DNA of 64,000 nucleotides from Loxodes magnus (lineage: Eukaryota; Ciliophora; Karyorelictea; Loxodida; Loxodidae): assembly GCA_946699065.1 (NCBI GenBank), contig CAMPDV010000043.1, positions 62,001 through 126,000 of the forward strand, read 5' to 3'. Made by a program: the position numbers and the translations under genes. Of this stretch, positions 22,801 through 36,900 are shown one piece after another. The notes under the pieces were generated by a model. That model saw only the letters and a list, made by a program, of their open reading frames with translations, had not been told where the DNA came from and did not search any database. Within the stretch, counting starts at the first letter, position 1, and each line of letters begins with the position of its first letter.

Positions 22801-25800
22801 ATTCTCTCTCTTACTTCTAGTTTTTGATATTTACCTAACTGATCTTAAGACTCTTTTACTGTCTTTAATTCACTTTTCTTAGATATTCTCTCTCTTACTT
22901 CTAGTTTTTGATAATTACCTAACTGATCTTAAGACTCTTTTACTTGCTTTAATTCGCTTTTCTTAGAAATTCTCTCTCTTACTTCTAGTTTTTGATAATT
23001 ACCTAACTGATCTTCAGTTTCTCTTACTTGCTTTAATTTACTTTTCTTAGAAATTCTCTCTCTTACTTCTAGTTTTTGATAATTACCTAACTATTTTCAG
23101 ACTCTCTTACTTGCTTTAACTCACTTTTCTTAGAAATTCTCTCTCTTACTTCTAGTTTTTGATAATTACCTAACTGATCTTAAGACTCTTTTACTTGCTT
23201 TAATTTACTTTTCTTAGAAATTCTCTCTCTTACTTCTAGTTTTTGATAATTACCTAACTATTTTCAGACTCTCTTACTTGCTTTAACTCACTTTTCTTAG
23301 AAATTCTCTCTCTTACTTCTAGTTTTTGATAATTACCTAACTGATCTTAAGACTCTTTTACTTGCTTTAATTTACTTTTCTTAGAAATTCTCTCTCTTAC
23401 TTCTAGTTTTTGATAATTACCTAACTGATCTTCAGACTCTTTTACTTGCTTTAACTCACTTTTCATAGAAATTCTCTCTCTTACTTCTAGTTTTGATATT
23501 TACCTAACTGATCTTAAGACTCTTTTACTTGCTTTAATTCGCTTTTCTTAGAAATTCTCTCTCTTACTTCTAGTTTTTGATAATTACCTAACTGATCTTC
23601 AGTTTCTCTTACTTGCTTTAATTTACTTTTCTTAGAAATTCTCTCTCTTACTTCTAGTTTTTGATAGTTACCTAACTGATCTTCAGTTTCTCTTACTTGC
23701 TTTAATTTACTTTTCTTAGAAATTCTCTCTCTTACTTCTAGTTTTTGATAGTTACCTAACTGATCTTCAGTTTCTCTTACTTGCTTTAATTCGCTTTTCT
23801 TAGAAATTCTCTCTCTTACTTCTAGTTTTTGATAATTACCTAACTGATCTTAAGACTCTTTTACTTGCTTTAACTCACTTTTCATAGAAATTCTCTCTCT
23901 TACTTCTAGTTTTGATATTTACCTAACTGATCTTAAGACTCTTTTACTGTCTTTAATTCACTTTTCTTAGATATTCTCTCTCTTACTTCTAGTTTTTGAT
24001 AATTACCTAACTGATCTTAAGACTCTTTTACTTGCTTTAATTCGCTTTTCTTAGAAATTCTCTCTCTTACTTCTAGTTTTTGATAATTACCTAACTGATC
24101 TTCAGTTTCTCTTACTTGCTTTAATTCACTTTTCTTAGAAATTCTCTCTCTTACTTCTAGTTTTTGATAATTACCTAACTATCTTCAGACTCTTTTACTT
24201 GCTTTAATTCACTTTTCTTAGAAATTCTCTCTAACTTCTAGTTTTTGATAATTACCTAACTGATTTTCAGACTCTTTTACTTGCTTTAATTCACTTTTCT
24301 TAGAAATTCTCTCTCTTACTTCTAGTTTTTGATAATTACCTAACTGATCTTAAGACTCTTTTGCTTGCTTTAAATCACTTTTCTTAGAAATTCTCTCTCT
24401 TACTTCTAGTTTTTGATAATTACCTAACTGATCTTAAGACTCTATTACTTGCTTTAACTCACTTTTCTTAGAAATTCTCTCTCTTACTTCTAATCTTTGA
24501 TAGTTACATAACTGATCTTCAGTTTCTCTTACTTGCTTTAATTCACTTTTCTTAGAAATTCTCTCTCTTACTTCTAGTTTTTGATAATTACCTAACTGAT
24601 TTTCAGACTCTTTTGCTTGCTTTAATTTACTTTTCTTAGAAATTCTCTCTCTTACTTCTAGTTTTTGATAATTACCTAACTGATCTTAAGACTCTTTTAC
24701 TGTCTTTAATTCACTTTTCTTAGATATTCTCTCTCTTACTTCTAGTTTTTGATAATTACCTAACTGATCTTAAGACTCTTTTACTTGCTTTAATTCGCTT
24801 TTCTTAGAAATTCTCTCTCTTACTTCTAGTTTTTGATAATTACCTAACTGATCTTAAGACTCTTTTGCTTGCTTTAAATCACTTTTCTTAGAAATTCTCT
24901 CTCTTACTTCTAGTTTTTGATAATTACCTAACTGATCTTCAGACTCTTTTACTTGCTTTAACTCACTTTTCTTAGAAATTCTCTCTCTTACTTCTAATCT
25001 TTGATAGTTACATAACTGATCTTCAGTTTCTCTTACTTGCTTTAATTCACTTTTCTTAGAAATTCTCTCTCTTACTTCTAGTTTTTGATAATTACCTAAC
25101 TGATTTTCAGACTCTTTTACTTGCTTTAATTCACTTTTCTTAGAAATTCTCTCTAACTTCTAGTTTTTGATATTTACCTAACTGATCTTAAGACTCTTTT
25201 ACTGTCTTTAATTCACTTTTCTTAGATATTCTCTCTCTTACTTCTAGTTTTTGATATTTACCTAACTGATCTTAAGACTCTTTTACTTGCTTTAATTCGC
25301 TTTTCTTAGAAATTCTCTCTCTTACTTCTAGTTTTTGATAATTACCTAACTGATTTTCAGACTCTTTTACTTGCTTTAATTCACTTTTCTTAGAAATTCT
25401 CTCTCTAACTTCTAGTTTTTGATATTTACCTAACTGATCTTCAGACTCTTTTACTTGCTTTAACTCACTTTTCTTAGATATTCTCTCTCTTACTTCTAGT
25501 TTTTGATATTTACCTAACTGATCTTCAGTTTCTCTTACTTGCTTTAATTCACTTTTCTTAGAAATTCTCTCTCTTACTTCTAGTTTTTGATAATTACCTA
25601 ACTGATTTTCAGACTCTTTTACTTGCTTTAATTCACTTTTCTTAGAAATTCTCTCTCTTACTTCTAGTTTTTGATAATTACCTAACTGATCTTAAGACTC
25701 TTTTACTTGCTTTAATTCGCTTTTCTTAGAAATTCTCTCTCTTACTTCTAGTTTTTGATATTTACCTAACTGATCTTAAGACTCTTTTACTTGCTTTAAT

Positions 25801-27849
25801 TCACTTTTCTTAGAAATTCTCTCTAACTTCTAGTTTTTGATATTTACCTAACTGATCTTAAGACTCTTTTACTTGCTTTAATTCGCTTTTCTTAGAAATT
25901 CTCTCTCTTACTTCTAGTTTTGATATTTACCTAACTGATCTTAAGACTCTTTTACTTGCTTTAATTCACTTTTCTTAGAAATTCTCTCTCTTACTTCTAG
26001 TTTTTGATAATTACCTAACTGATCTTAAGACTCTTTTACTTGCTTTAATTTACTTTTCTTAGAAATTCTCTCTCTTACTTCTAGTTTTTGATAATTACCT
26101 AACTATTTTCAGACTCTTTTACTTGCTTTAACTCACTTTTCTTAGAAATTCTCTCTTACTTCTAGTTTTTGATAATTACCTAACTGATCTTAAGACTCTT
26201 TTACTTGCTTTAATTCGCTTTTCTTAGAAATTCTCTCTCTTACTTCTAGTTTTTGATATTTACCTAACTGATCTTCAGTTTCTCTTACTTGCTTTACTTT
26301 ACTTTTCTTAGAAATTCTCTCTCTTACTTCTAGTTTTGATATTTACATAACTGATCATCAGACTCTTTTACTTGCTTTAACTCACTTTTCTTAGAAATTC
26401 TCTCTCTTACTTCTAGTTTTTGATAGTTACATAACTGATCTTCAGTTTCTCTTACTTGCTTTAATTCACTTTTCTTAGAAATTCTCTCTCTTACTTCTAG
26501 TTTTTGATAATTACCTAACTGATTTTCAGACTCTTTTGCTTGCTTTAATTTACTTTTCTTAAAAATTCTCTCTCTTACTTCTAATCTTTGATAGTTACAT
26601 AACTGATCTTCAGTTTCTCTTACTTGCTTTACTTTACTTTTCTTAGAAATTCTCTCTCTTACTTCTAGTTTTTGATAATTACCTAACTATTTTCAGACTC
26701 TTTTACTTGCTTTAACTCACTTTTCTTAGAAATTCTCTCTCTTACTTCTAGTTTTTGATAATTACCTAACTGATCTTCAGTTTCTCTTACTTGCTTTAAT
26801 TTACTTTTCTTAGAAATTCTCTCTCTTACTTCTAGTTTTTGATAATTACCTAACTATCTTCAGACTCTTTTACTTGCTTTAATTCACTTTTCTTAGAAAT
26901 TCTCTCTCTTACTTCTAGTTTTTGATAATTACCTAACTGATCTTCAGACTCTTTTGCTTGCTTTAATTTACTTTTCTTAGAAATTCTCTCTCTTACTTCT
27001 AATCTTTGATATTTACCTAACTGATCTTCAGTTTCTCTTACTTGCTTTACTTTACTTTTCTTAGAAATTCTCTCTCTTACTTCTAGTTTTTGATAATTAC
27101 CTAACTGATCTTCAGACTCTTTTACTTGCTTTAACTCACTTTTCTTAGAAATTCTCTCTCTTACTTCTAGTTTTTGATAGTTACATAACTGATCTTCAGT
27201 TTCTCTTACTTGCTTTAATTCACTTTTCTTAGAAATTCTCTCTCTTACTTCTAGTTTTTGATAATTACCTAACTGATTTTCAGACTCTTTTACTTGCTTT
27301 AATTCACTTTTCTTAGAAATTCTCTCTCTTACTTCTAGTTTTTGATAATTACCTAACTGATCTTCAGACTCTTTTGCTTGCTTTAATTTACTTTTCTTAG
27401 AAATTCTCTCTCTTACTTCTAATCTTTGATATTTACCTAACTGATCTTCAGTTTCTCTTACTTGCTTTAATTTACTTTTCTTAGAAATTCTCTCTCTTAC
27501 TTCTAGTTTTTGATAGTTACATAACTGATCTTCAGTTTCTCTTACTTGCTTTAATTCACTTTTCTTAGAAATTCTCTCTCTTACTTCTAGTTTTTGATAA
27601 TTACCTAACTGATTTTCAGACTCTTTTACTTGCTTTAATTCACTTTTCTTAGAAATTCTCTCTCTTACTTCTAGTTTTTGATAATTACCTAACTGATCTT
27701 AAGACTCTTTTACTTGCTTTAATTCACTTTTCTTAGAAATTCTCTCTCTTACTTCTAGTTTTTGATAATTACCTAACTGATCTTCAGACTCTTTTGCTTG
27801 CTTTAATTTACTTTTCTTAGAAATTCTCTCTCTTACTTCTAGTTTTTGA

Positions 27850-27900
27850 TAGATCTTACATAATTCACTGATCTTCTAGATAATTACCTAACTCTTACTC
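27850..27900 (-). other. Scrambled unit 1
   Basis: The normal order of unit segments is broken: GATAGATCTTACATAATTCAC is followed by TGATCTTCTAGATAATTACC and then CTCTTACTCTTTTGC. Every piece is recognisable unit sequence, but shuffled and shortened. This could be several small recombination joins or an assembly or consensus error in a region hard to align. Confidence 0.75.
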
Positions 27901-28116
27901 TTTTGCTTGCTTTAATTCACTTTTCTTAGAAATTCTCTCTCTTACTTCTAGTTTTTGATAGTTACATAACTGATCTTCAGTTTCTCTTACTTGCTTTAAT
28001 TCACTTTTCTTAGAAATTCTCTCTCTTACTTCTAGTTTTTGATAATTACATAACTGATTTTCAGACTCTTTTACTTGCTTTAATTCACTTTTCTTAGAAA
28101 TTCTCTCTCTTACTTC

Positions 28117-28190
28117 TAGATAATTTAACTGATAATTACTTGCTTTAATTCACTTTTCTAGAAATTCTCTCTCTTACTTGACCTCTGATC
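28117..28190 (-). other. Scrambled unit 2
   Basis: CTTCTAGATAATTTAACTG, then GATAATTACTTGC, then a unit with TTCTAGAAATT (one T lost) and CTTACTTGACCTCTGATC. It lies only about 220 bp from scrambled unit 1, so the two may share one cause. Confidence 0.75.
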
Positions 28191-29589
28191 TTCAGACTCT
28201 TTTGCTTGCTTTAATTTACTTTTCTTAGAAATTCTCTCTCTTACTTCTAATCTTTGATATTTACCTAACTGATCTTCAGTTTCTCTTACTTGCTTTAATT
28301 TACTTTTCTTAGAAATTCTCTCTCTTACTTCTAATCTTTGATATTTACCTAACTGATCTTCAGTTTCTCTTACTTGCTTTAATTTACTTTTCTTAGAAAT
28401 TCTCTCTCTTACTTCTAGTTTTTGATAATTACCTAACTATCTTCAGACTCTTTTACTTGCTTTAACTCACTTTTCTTAGAAATTCTCTCTCTTACTTCTA
28501 GTTTTTGATAATTACCTAACTGATTTTCAGACTCTTTTACTTGCTTTAATTCACTTTTCTTAGAAATTCTCTCTCTTACTTCTAGTTTTTGATAATTACC
28601 TAACTGATCTTCAGACTCTTTTGCTTGCTTTAATTTACTTTTCTTAGAAATTCTCTCTCTTACTTCTAATCTTTGATAGTTACATAACTGATCTTCAGTT
28701 TCTCTTACTTGCTTTACTTTACTTTTCTTAGAAATTCTCTCTCTTACTTCTAGTTTTTGATAATTACCTAACTATTTTCAGACTCTTTTACTTGCTTTAA
28801 CTCACTTTTCTTAGAAATTCTCTCTCTTACTTCTAGTTTTTGATAGTTACCTAACTGATCTTCAGTTTCTCTTACTTGCTTTAATTTACTTTTCTTAGAA
28901 ATTCTCTCTCTTACTTCTAGTTTTTGATAATTACCTAACTATCTTCAGACTCTTTTACTTGCTTTAATTCACTTTTCTTAGAAATTCTCTCTAACTTCTA
29001 GTTTTTGATAATTACCTAACTGATTTTCAGACTCTTTTACTTGCTTTAATTCACTTTTCTTAGAAATTCTCTCTCTTACTTCTAGTTTTTGATAATTACC
29101 TAACTATCTTCAGACTCTTTTACTTGCTTTAATTCACTTTTCTTAGAAATTCTCTCTTACTTCTAGTTTTTGATAATTACCTAACTGATTTTCAGACTCT
29201 TTTACTTGCTTTAATTCACTTTTCTTAGAAATTCTCTCTCTTACTTCTAGTTTTTGATAATTACCTAACTGATCTTCAGTTTCTCTTACTTGCTTTAATT
29301 TACTTTTCTTAGAAATTCTCTCTCTTACTTCTAGTTTTGATATTTACCTAACTGATCTTAAGACTCTTTTACTGTCTTTAATTCACTTTTCTTAGATATT
29401 CTCTCTCTTACTTCTAGTTTTTGATAATTACCTAACTGATTTTCAGACTCTTTTACTTGCTTTAATTCACTTTTCTTAGAAATTCTCTCTTACTTCTAGT
29501 TTTTGATAGTTACCTAACTGATCTTCAGTTTCTCTTACTTGCTTTAATTTACTTTTCTTAGAAATTCTCTCTCTTACTTCTAGTTTTTG

Positions 29590-30904
29590 ATAATTACCTA
29601 ACTGATCTTAAGACTCTTTTACTTGCTTTAATTCGCTTTTCTTAGAAATTCTCTCTCTTACTTCTAGTTTTTGATAATTACCTAACTGATCTTCAGTTTC
29701 TCTTACTTGCTTTAATTTACTTTTCTTAGAAATTCTCTCTCTTACTTCTAGTTTTTGATAATTACCTAACTATTTTCAGACTCTCTTACTTGCTTTAATT
29801 TACTTTTCTTAGAAATTCTCTCTCTTACTTCTAGTTTTTGATAATTACCTAACTATCTTCAGACTCTTTTACTTGCTTTAATTTACTTTTCTTAGAAATT
29901 CTCTCTCTTACTTCTAGTTTTGATATTTACCTAACTGATCTTAAGACTCTTTTACTGTCTTTAATTCACTTTTCTTAGATATTCTCTCTCTTACTTCTAG
30001 TTTTTGATAATTACCTAACTGATTTTCAGACTCTTTTACTTGCTTTAATTCACTTTTCTTAGAAATTCTCTCTTACTTCTAGTTTTTGATATTTACATAA
30101 CTGATCTTCAGTTTCTCTTACTTGCTTTAATTCACTTTTCTTAGAAATTCTCTCTCTTACTTCTAGTTTTTGATAATTACCTAACTGATCTTAAGACTCT
30201 TTTACTTGCTTTAATTCGCTTTTCTTAGAAATTCTCTCTCTTACTTCTAGTTTTTGATAATTACCTAACTGATCTTCAGTTTCTCTTACTTGCTTTAATT
30301 TACTTTTCTTAGAAATTCTCTCTCTTACTTCTAGTTTTTGATAATTACCTAACTATTTTCAGACTCTCTTACTTGCTTTAATTTACTTTTCTTAGAAATT
30401 CTCTCTCTTACTTCTAGTTTTTGATAATTACCTAACTATCTTCAGACTCTTTTACTTGCTTTAATTTACTTTTCTTAGAAATTCTCTCTCTTACTTCTAG
30501 TTTTGATATTTACCTAACTGATCTTAAGACTCTTTTACTGTCTTTAATTCACTTTTCTTAGATATTCTCTCTCTTACTTCTAGTTTTTGATAATTACCTA
30601 ACTGATTTTCAGACTCTTTTACTTGCTTTAATTCACTTTTCTTAGAAATTCTCTCTTACTTCTAGTTTTTGATATTTACATAACTGATCTTCAGTTTCTC
30701 TTACTTGCTTTAATTCACTTTTCTTAGAAATTCTCTCTCTTACTTCTAGTTTTTGATAATTACCTAACTGATCTTAAGACTCTTTTACTTGCTTTAATTC
30801 GCTTTTCTTAGAAATTCTCTCTCTTACTTCTAGTTTTTGATAATTACCTAACTGATCTTCAGTTTCTCTTACTTGCTTTAATTTACTTTTCTTAGAAATT
30901 CTCT
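29590..30904 (-). repeat. Higher-order repeat, 583-bp period (7 units), two adjacent near-identical copies
   Basis: The rare ACTGTCTTTAATTCAC marker occurs at 29371, 29954 and 30537, exactly 583 bp apart each time. By eye 29590-30321 and 30173-30904 agree throughout, including the unusual AACTATTTTCAG, AACTATCTTCAG and GATATTTACATAAC units. The copy at 29371 is related but differs (GATAGTTACCTAAC in place of GATATTTACATAAC). This is the clearest local higher-order repeat in the window. Confidence 0.9.
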
Positions 30905-33900
30905 CTAACTTCTAGTTTTTGATAATTACCTAACTGATTTTCAGACTCTTTTACTTGCTTTAACTCACTTTTCTTAGAAATTCTTTCTCTTACTTCTAGT
31001 TTTTGATAATTACCTAACTGATCTTCAGTTTCTCTTACTTGCTTTAATTCACTTTTCTTAGAAATTCTCTCTCTTACTTCTAGTTTTTGTATAATTACCT
31101 AACTATCTTCAGACTCTTTTACTTGCTTTAATTCACTTTTCTTAGAAATTCTCTCTAACTTCTAGTTTTTGATAATTACCTAACTGATTTTCAGACTCTT
31201 TTACTTGCTTTAATTCACTTTTCTTAGAAATTCTCTCTCTTACTTCTAGTTTTTGATAATTACCTAACTATCTTCAGACTCTTTTACTTGCTTTACTTTA
31301 CTTTTCTTAGATATTCTCTCTCTTACTTCTAGTTTTTGATAATTACCTAACTGATCTTAAGACTCTTTTACTTGCTTTAATTCGCTTTTCTTAGAAATTC
31401 TCTCTCTTACTTCTAGTTTTTGATAATTACCTAACTGATCTTCAGTTTCTCTTACTTGCTTTAATTTACTTTTCTTAGAAATTCTCTCTCTTACTTCTAG
31501 TTTTTGATAATTACCTAACTATTTTCAGACTCTCTTACTTGCTTTAACTCACTTTTCTTAGAAATTCTCTCTCTTACTTCTAGTTTTTGATAATTACCTA
31601 ACTGATCTTAAGACTCTTTTACTTGCTTTAATTTACTTTTCTTAGAAATTCTCTCTCTTACTTCTAGTTTTTGATAATTACCTAACTATCTTCAGACTCT
31701 TTTACTTGCTTTAATTCACTTTTCTTAGAAATTCTCTCTAACTTCTAGTTTTTGATAATTACCTAACTGATTTTCAGACTCTTTTACTTGCTTTAATTCA
31801 CTTTTCTTAGAAATTCTCTCTCTTACTTCTAGTTTTTGATAATTACCTAACTATCTTCAGACTCTTTTACTTGCTTTACTTTACTTTTCTTAGATATTCT
31901 CTCTCTTACTTCTAGTTTTTGATAATTACCTAACTGATCTTAAGACTCTTTTACTTGCTTTAATTCGCTTTTCTTAGAAATTCTCTCTCTTACTTCTAGT
32001 TTTTGATAATTACCTAACTGATCTTCAGTTTCTCTTACTTGCTTTAATTCACTTTTCTTAGAAATTCTCTCTCTTACTTCTAGTTTTTGATAATTACCTA
32101 ACTATCTTCAGACTCTTTTACTTGCTTTAATTCACTTTTCTTAGAAATTCTCTCTCTAACTTCTAGTTTTTGATAATTACCTAACTGATTTTCAGACTCT
32201 TTTACTTGCTTTAATTCACTTTTCTTAGAAATTCTCTCTCTTACTTCTAGTTTTTGATAATTACCTAACTGATCTTCAGACTCTTTTACTTGCTTTAACT
32301 CACTTTTCTTAGAAATTCTCTCTCTTACTTCTAATCTTTGATAGTTACATAACTGATCTTCAGTTTCTCTTACTTGCTTTAATTCACTTTTCTTAGAAAT
32401 TCTCTCTCTTACTTCTAGTTTTTGATAATTACCTAACTGATCTTAAGACTCTTTTACTGTCTTTAATTCACTTTTCTTAGATATTCTCTCTCTTACTTCT
32501 AGTTTTTGATAATTACCTAACTGATCTTAAGACTCTTTTACTTGCTTTAATTCGCTTTTCTTAGAAATTCTCTCTCTTACTTCTAGTTTTTGATAATTAC
32601 CTAACTATCTTCAGACTCTTTTACTTGCTTTACTTTACTTTTCTTAGATATTCTCTCTCTTACTTCTAGTTTTTGATAATTACCTAACTGATCTTAAGAC
32701 TCTTTTACTTGCTTTAATTCGCTTTTCTTAGAAATTCTCTCTCTTACTTCTAGTTTTTGATAATTACCTAACTGATCTTCAGTTTCTCTTACTTGCTTTA
32801 ATTCACTTTTCTTAGAAATTCTCTCTCTTACTTCTAGTTTTTGATAATTACCTAACTATCTTCAGACTCTTTTACTTGCTTTAATTCACTTTTCTTAGAA
32901 ATTCTCTCTCTTACTTCTAGTTTTTGATATTTACATAACTGATCATCAGACTCTTTTACTTGCTTTAACTCACTTTTCTTAGAAATTCTCTCTCTTACTT
33001 CTAGTTTTTGATAGTTACATAACTGATCTTCAGTTTCTCTTACTTGCTTTAATTCACTTTTCTTAGAAATTCTCTCTCTTACTTCTAGTTTTTGATAATT
33101 ACCTAACTGATCTTAAGACTCTTTTACTTGCTTTAATTCGCTTTTCTTAGAAATTCTCTCTCTTACTTCTAGTTTTGATATTTACCTAACTGATCTTAAG
33201 ACTCTTTTACTCGCTTTAATTTACTTTACTTAGAAATTCTCTCTTACTTCTAGTTTTTTATAATTACCTAACTGATCTTAAGACTCTTTTACTTGCTTTA
33301 ATTTACTTTTCTTAGAAATTCTCTCTCTTACTTCTAGTTTTTGATAATTACCTAACTGATCTTCAGACTCTTTTACTTGCTTTAACTCACTTTTCATAGA
33401 AATTCTCTCTCTTACTTCTAGTTTTGATATTTACCTAACTGATCTTAAGACTCTTTTACTTGCTTTAATTTACTTTTCTTAGAAATTCTCTCTCTTACTT
33501 CTAGTTTTTGATAATTACCTAACTGATCTTAAGACTCTTTTACTGTCTTTAATTCACTTTTCTTAGATATTCTCTCTCTTACTTCTAGTTTTTGATAATT
33601 ACCTAACTGATTTTCAGACTCTTTTACTTGCTTTAATTCACTTTTCTTAGAAATTCTCTCTCTTACTTCTAGTTTTTGTTAATTACCTAACTGATCTTCA
33701 GTTTCTCTTACTTGCTTTAATTCACTTTTCTTAGAAATCCTCTCTCTTACTTCTAGTTTTTGATAATTACCTAACTGATTTTCAGACTCTTTTACTTGCT
33801 TTAATTTACTTTTCTTAGAAATTCTCTCTCTTACTTCTAGTTTTTGATAATTACCTAACTGATCTTCAGACTCTTTTACTTGCTTTAACTCACTTTTCTT

Positions 33901-36900
33901 AGAAATTCTCTCTCTTACTTCTAGTTTTTGATAGTTACATAACTGATCTTCAGTTTCTCTTACTTGCTTTAATTCACTTTTCTTAGAAATTCTCTCTCTT
34001 ACTTCTAGTTTTTGATAATTACCTAACTGATCTTAAGACTCTTTTACTTGCTTTAATTCGCTTTTCTTAGAAATTCTCTCTCTTACTTCTAGTTTTTGAT
34101 AATTACCTAACTGATCTTCAGACTCTTTTGCTTGCTTTAATTTACTTTTCTTAGAAATTCTCTCTCTTACTTCTAATCTTTGATATTTACCTAACTGATC
34201 TTAAGACTCTTTTACTTGCTTTAATTCACTTTTCTTAGAAATTCTCTCTCTTACTTCTAGTTTTTGATAATTACCTAACTGATCTTAAGACTCTTTTACT
34301 TGCTTTAATTCACTTTTCTTAGAAATTCTCTCTCTTACTTCTAGTTTTTGATAATTACCTAACTGATCTTCAGTTTCTCTTACTTGCTTTAATTTACTTT
34401 TCTTAGAAATTCTCTCTCTTACTTCTAGTTTTTGATAATTACCTAACTGATCTTCAGTTTCTCTTACTTGCTTTAATTTACTTTTCTTAGAAATTCTCTC
34501 TCTTACTTCTAGTTTTTGATAATTACCTAACTATTTTCAGACTCTCTTACTTGCTTTAACTCACTTTTCTTAGAAATTCTCTCTCTTACTTCTAGTTTTT
34601 GATAATTACCTAACTGATCTTAAGACTCTTTTACTTGCTTTAATTTACTTTTCTTAGAAATTCTCTCTCTTACTTCTAGTTTTTGATAATTACCTAACTG
34701 ATCTTCAGACTCTTTTACTTGCTTTAACTCACTTTTCATAGAAATTCTCTCTCTTACTTCTAGTTTTGATATTTACCTAACTGATCTTAAGACTCTTTTA
34801 CTTGCTTTAATTTACTTTTCTTAGAAATTCTCTCTCTTACTTCTAGTTTTTGATAATTACCTAACTGATCTTCAGACTCTTTTACTTGCTTTAATTCACT
34901 TTTCTTAGAAATTCTCTCTTACTTCTAGTTTTTGATAATTACCTAACTGATCTTCAGACTCTTTTACTTGCTTTAACTCACTTTTCTTAGAAATTCTCTC
35001 TCTTACTTCTAGTTTTTGTTAATTACCTAACTGATCTTCAGTTTCTCTTACTTGCTTTAATTCACTTTTCTTAGAAATCCTCTCTCTTACTTCTAGTTTT
35101 TGATAATTACCTAACTGATTTTCAGACTCTTTTACTTGCTTTAATTTACTTTTCTTAGAAATTCTCTCTCTTACTTCTAGTTTTTGATAATTACCTAACT
35201 GATCTTCAGACTCTTTTACTTGCTTTAACTCACTTTTCTTAGAAATTCTCTCTCTTACTTCTAGTTTTTGATAATTACCTAACTATTTTCAGACTCTTTT
35301 ACTTGCTTTAACTCACTTTTCTTAGAAATTCTCTCTCTTACTTCTAGTTTTTGATAGTTACCTAACTGATCTTCAGTTTCTCTTACTTGCTTTAATTTAC
35401 TTTTCTTAGAAATTCTCTCTCTTACTTCTAGTTTTTGATAATTACCTAACTATCTTCAGACTCTTTTACTTGCTTTAATTCACTTTTCTTAGAAATTCTC
35501 TCTAACTTCTAGTTTTTGATAATTACCTAACTGATTTTCAGACTCTTTTACTTGCTTTAATTTACTTTTCTTAGAAATTCTCTCTCTTACTTCTAGTTTT
35601 TGATAATTACCTAACTGATCTTCAGACTCTTTTACTTGCTTTAACTCACTTTTCTTAGAAATTCTCTCTCTTACTTCTAGTTTTTGATAATTACCTAACT
35701 ATTTTCAGACTCTTTTACTTGCTTTAACTCACTTTTCTTAGAAATTCTCTCTCTTACTTCTAGTTTTTGATAGTTACCTAACTGATCTTCAGTTTCTCTT
35801 ACTTGCTTTAATTTACTTTTCTTAGAAATTCTCTCTCTTACTTCTAGTTTTTGATAATTACCTAACTATCTTCAGACTCTTTTACTTGCTTTAATTCACT
35901 TTTCTTAGAAATTCTCTCTAACTTCTAGTTTTTGATAATTACCTAACTGATTTTCAGACTCTTTTACTTGCTTTAATTCACTTTTCTTAGAAATTCTCTC
36001 TCTTACTTCTAGTTTTTGATAATTACCTAACTATCTTCAGACTCTTTTACTTGCTTTAAATCACTTTTCTTAGAAATTCTCTCTCTTACTTCTAGTTTTT
36101 GATAATTACCTAACTGATCTTCAGACTCTTTTGCTTGCTTTAATTTACTTTTCTTAGAAATTCTCTCTCTTACTTCTAATCTTTGATAATTACCTAACTG
36201 ATTTTCAGACTCTTTTACTTGCTTTAATTCACTTTTCTTAGAAATTCTCTCTCTTACTTCTAGTTTTTGATAGTTACCTAACTGATCTTCAGTTTCTCTT
36301 ACTTGCTTTAATTTACTTTTCTTAGAAATTCTCTCTCTTACTTCTAGTTTTTGATAATTACCTAACTATCTTCAGACTCTTTTACTTGCTTAAATTTACT
36401 TTTCTTAGAAATTCTCTCTCTTACTTCTAGTTTTTGATAATTACCTAACTGATCTTCAGACTCTTTTACTTGCTTTAACTCACTTTTCATAGAAATTCTC
36501 TCTCTTACTTCTAGTTTTGATATTTACCTAACTGATCTTAAGACTCTTTTACTTGCTTTAATTTACTTTTCTTAGAAATTCTCTCTCTTACTTCTAGTTT
36601 TTGATAATTACCTAACTGATCTTAAGACTCTTTTACTTGCTTTAATTTACTTTTCTTAGAAATTCTCTCTCTTACTTCTAGTTTTTGATAATTACCTAAC
36701 TGATTTTCAGACTCTTTTACTTGCTTTAATTCACTTTTCTTAGAAATTCTCTCTCTTACTTCTAGTTTTTGATAATTACCTAACTATCTTCAGACTCTTT
36801 TACTTGCTTTAATTCACTTTTCTTAGAAATTCTCTCTAACTTCTAGTTTTTGATAATTACCTAACTGATTTTCAGACTCTTTTACTTGCTTTAATTCACT

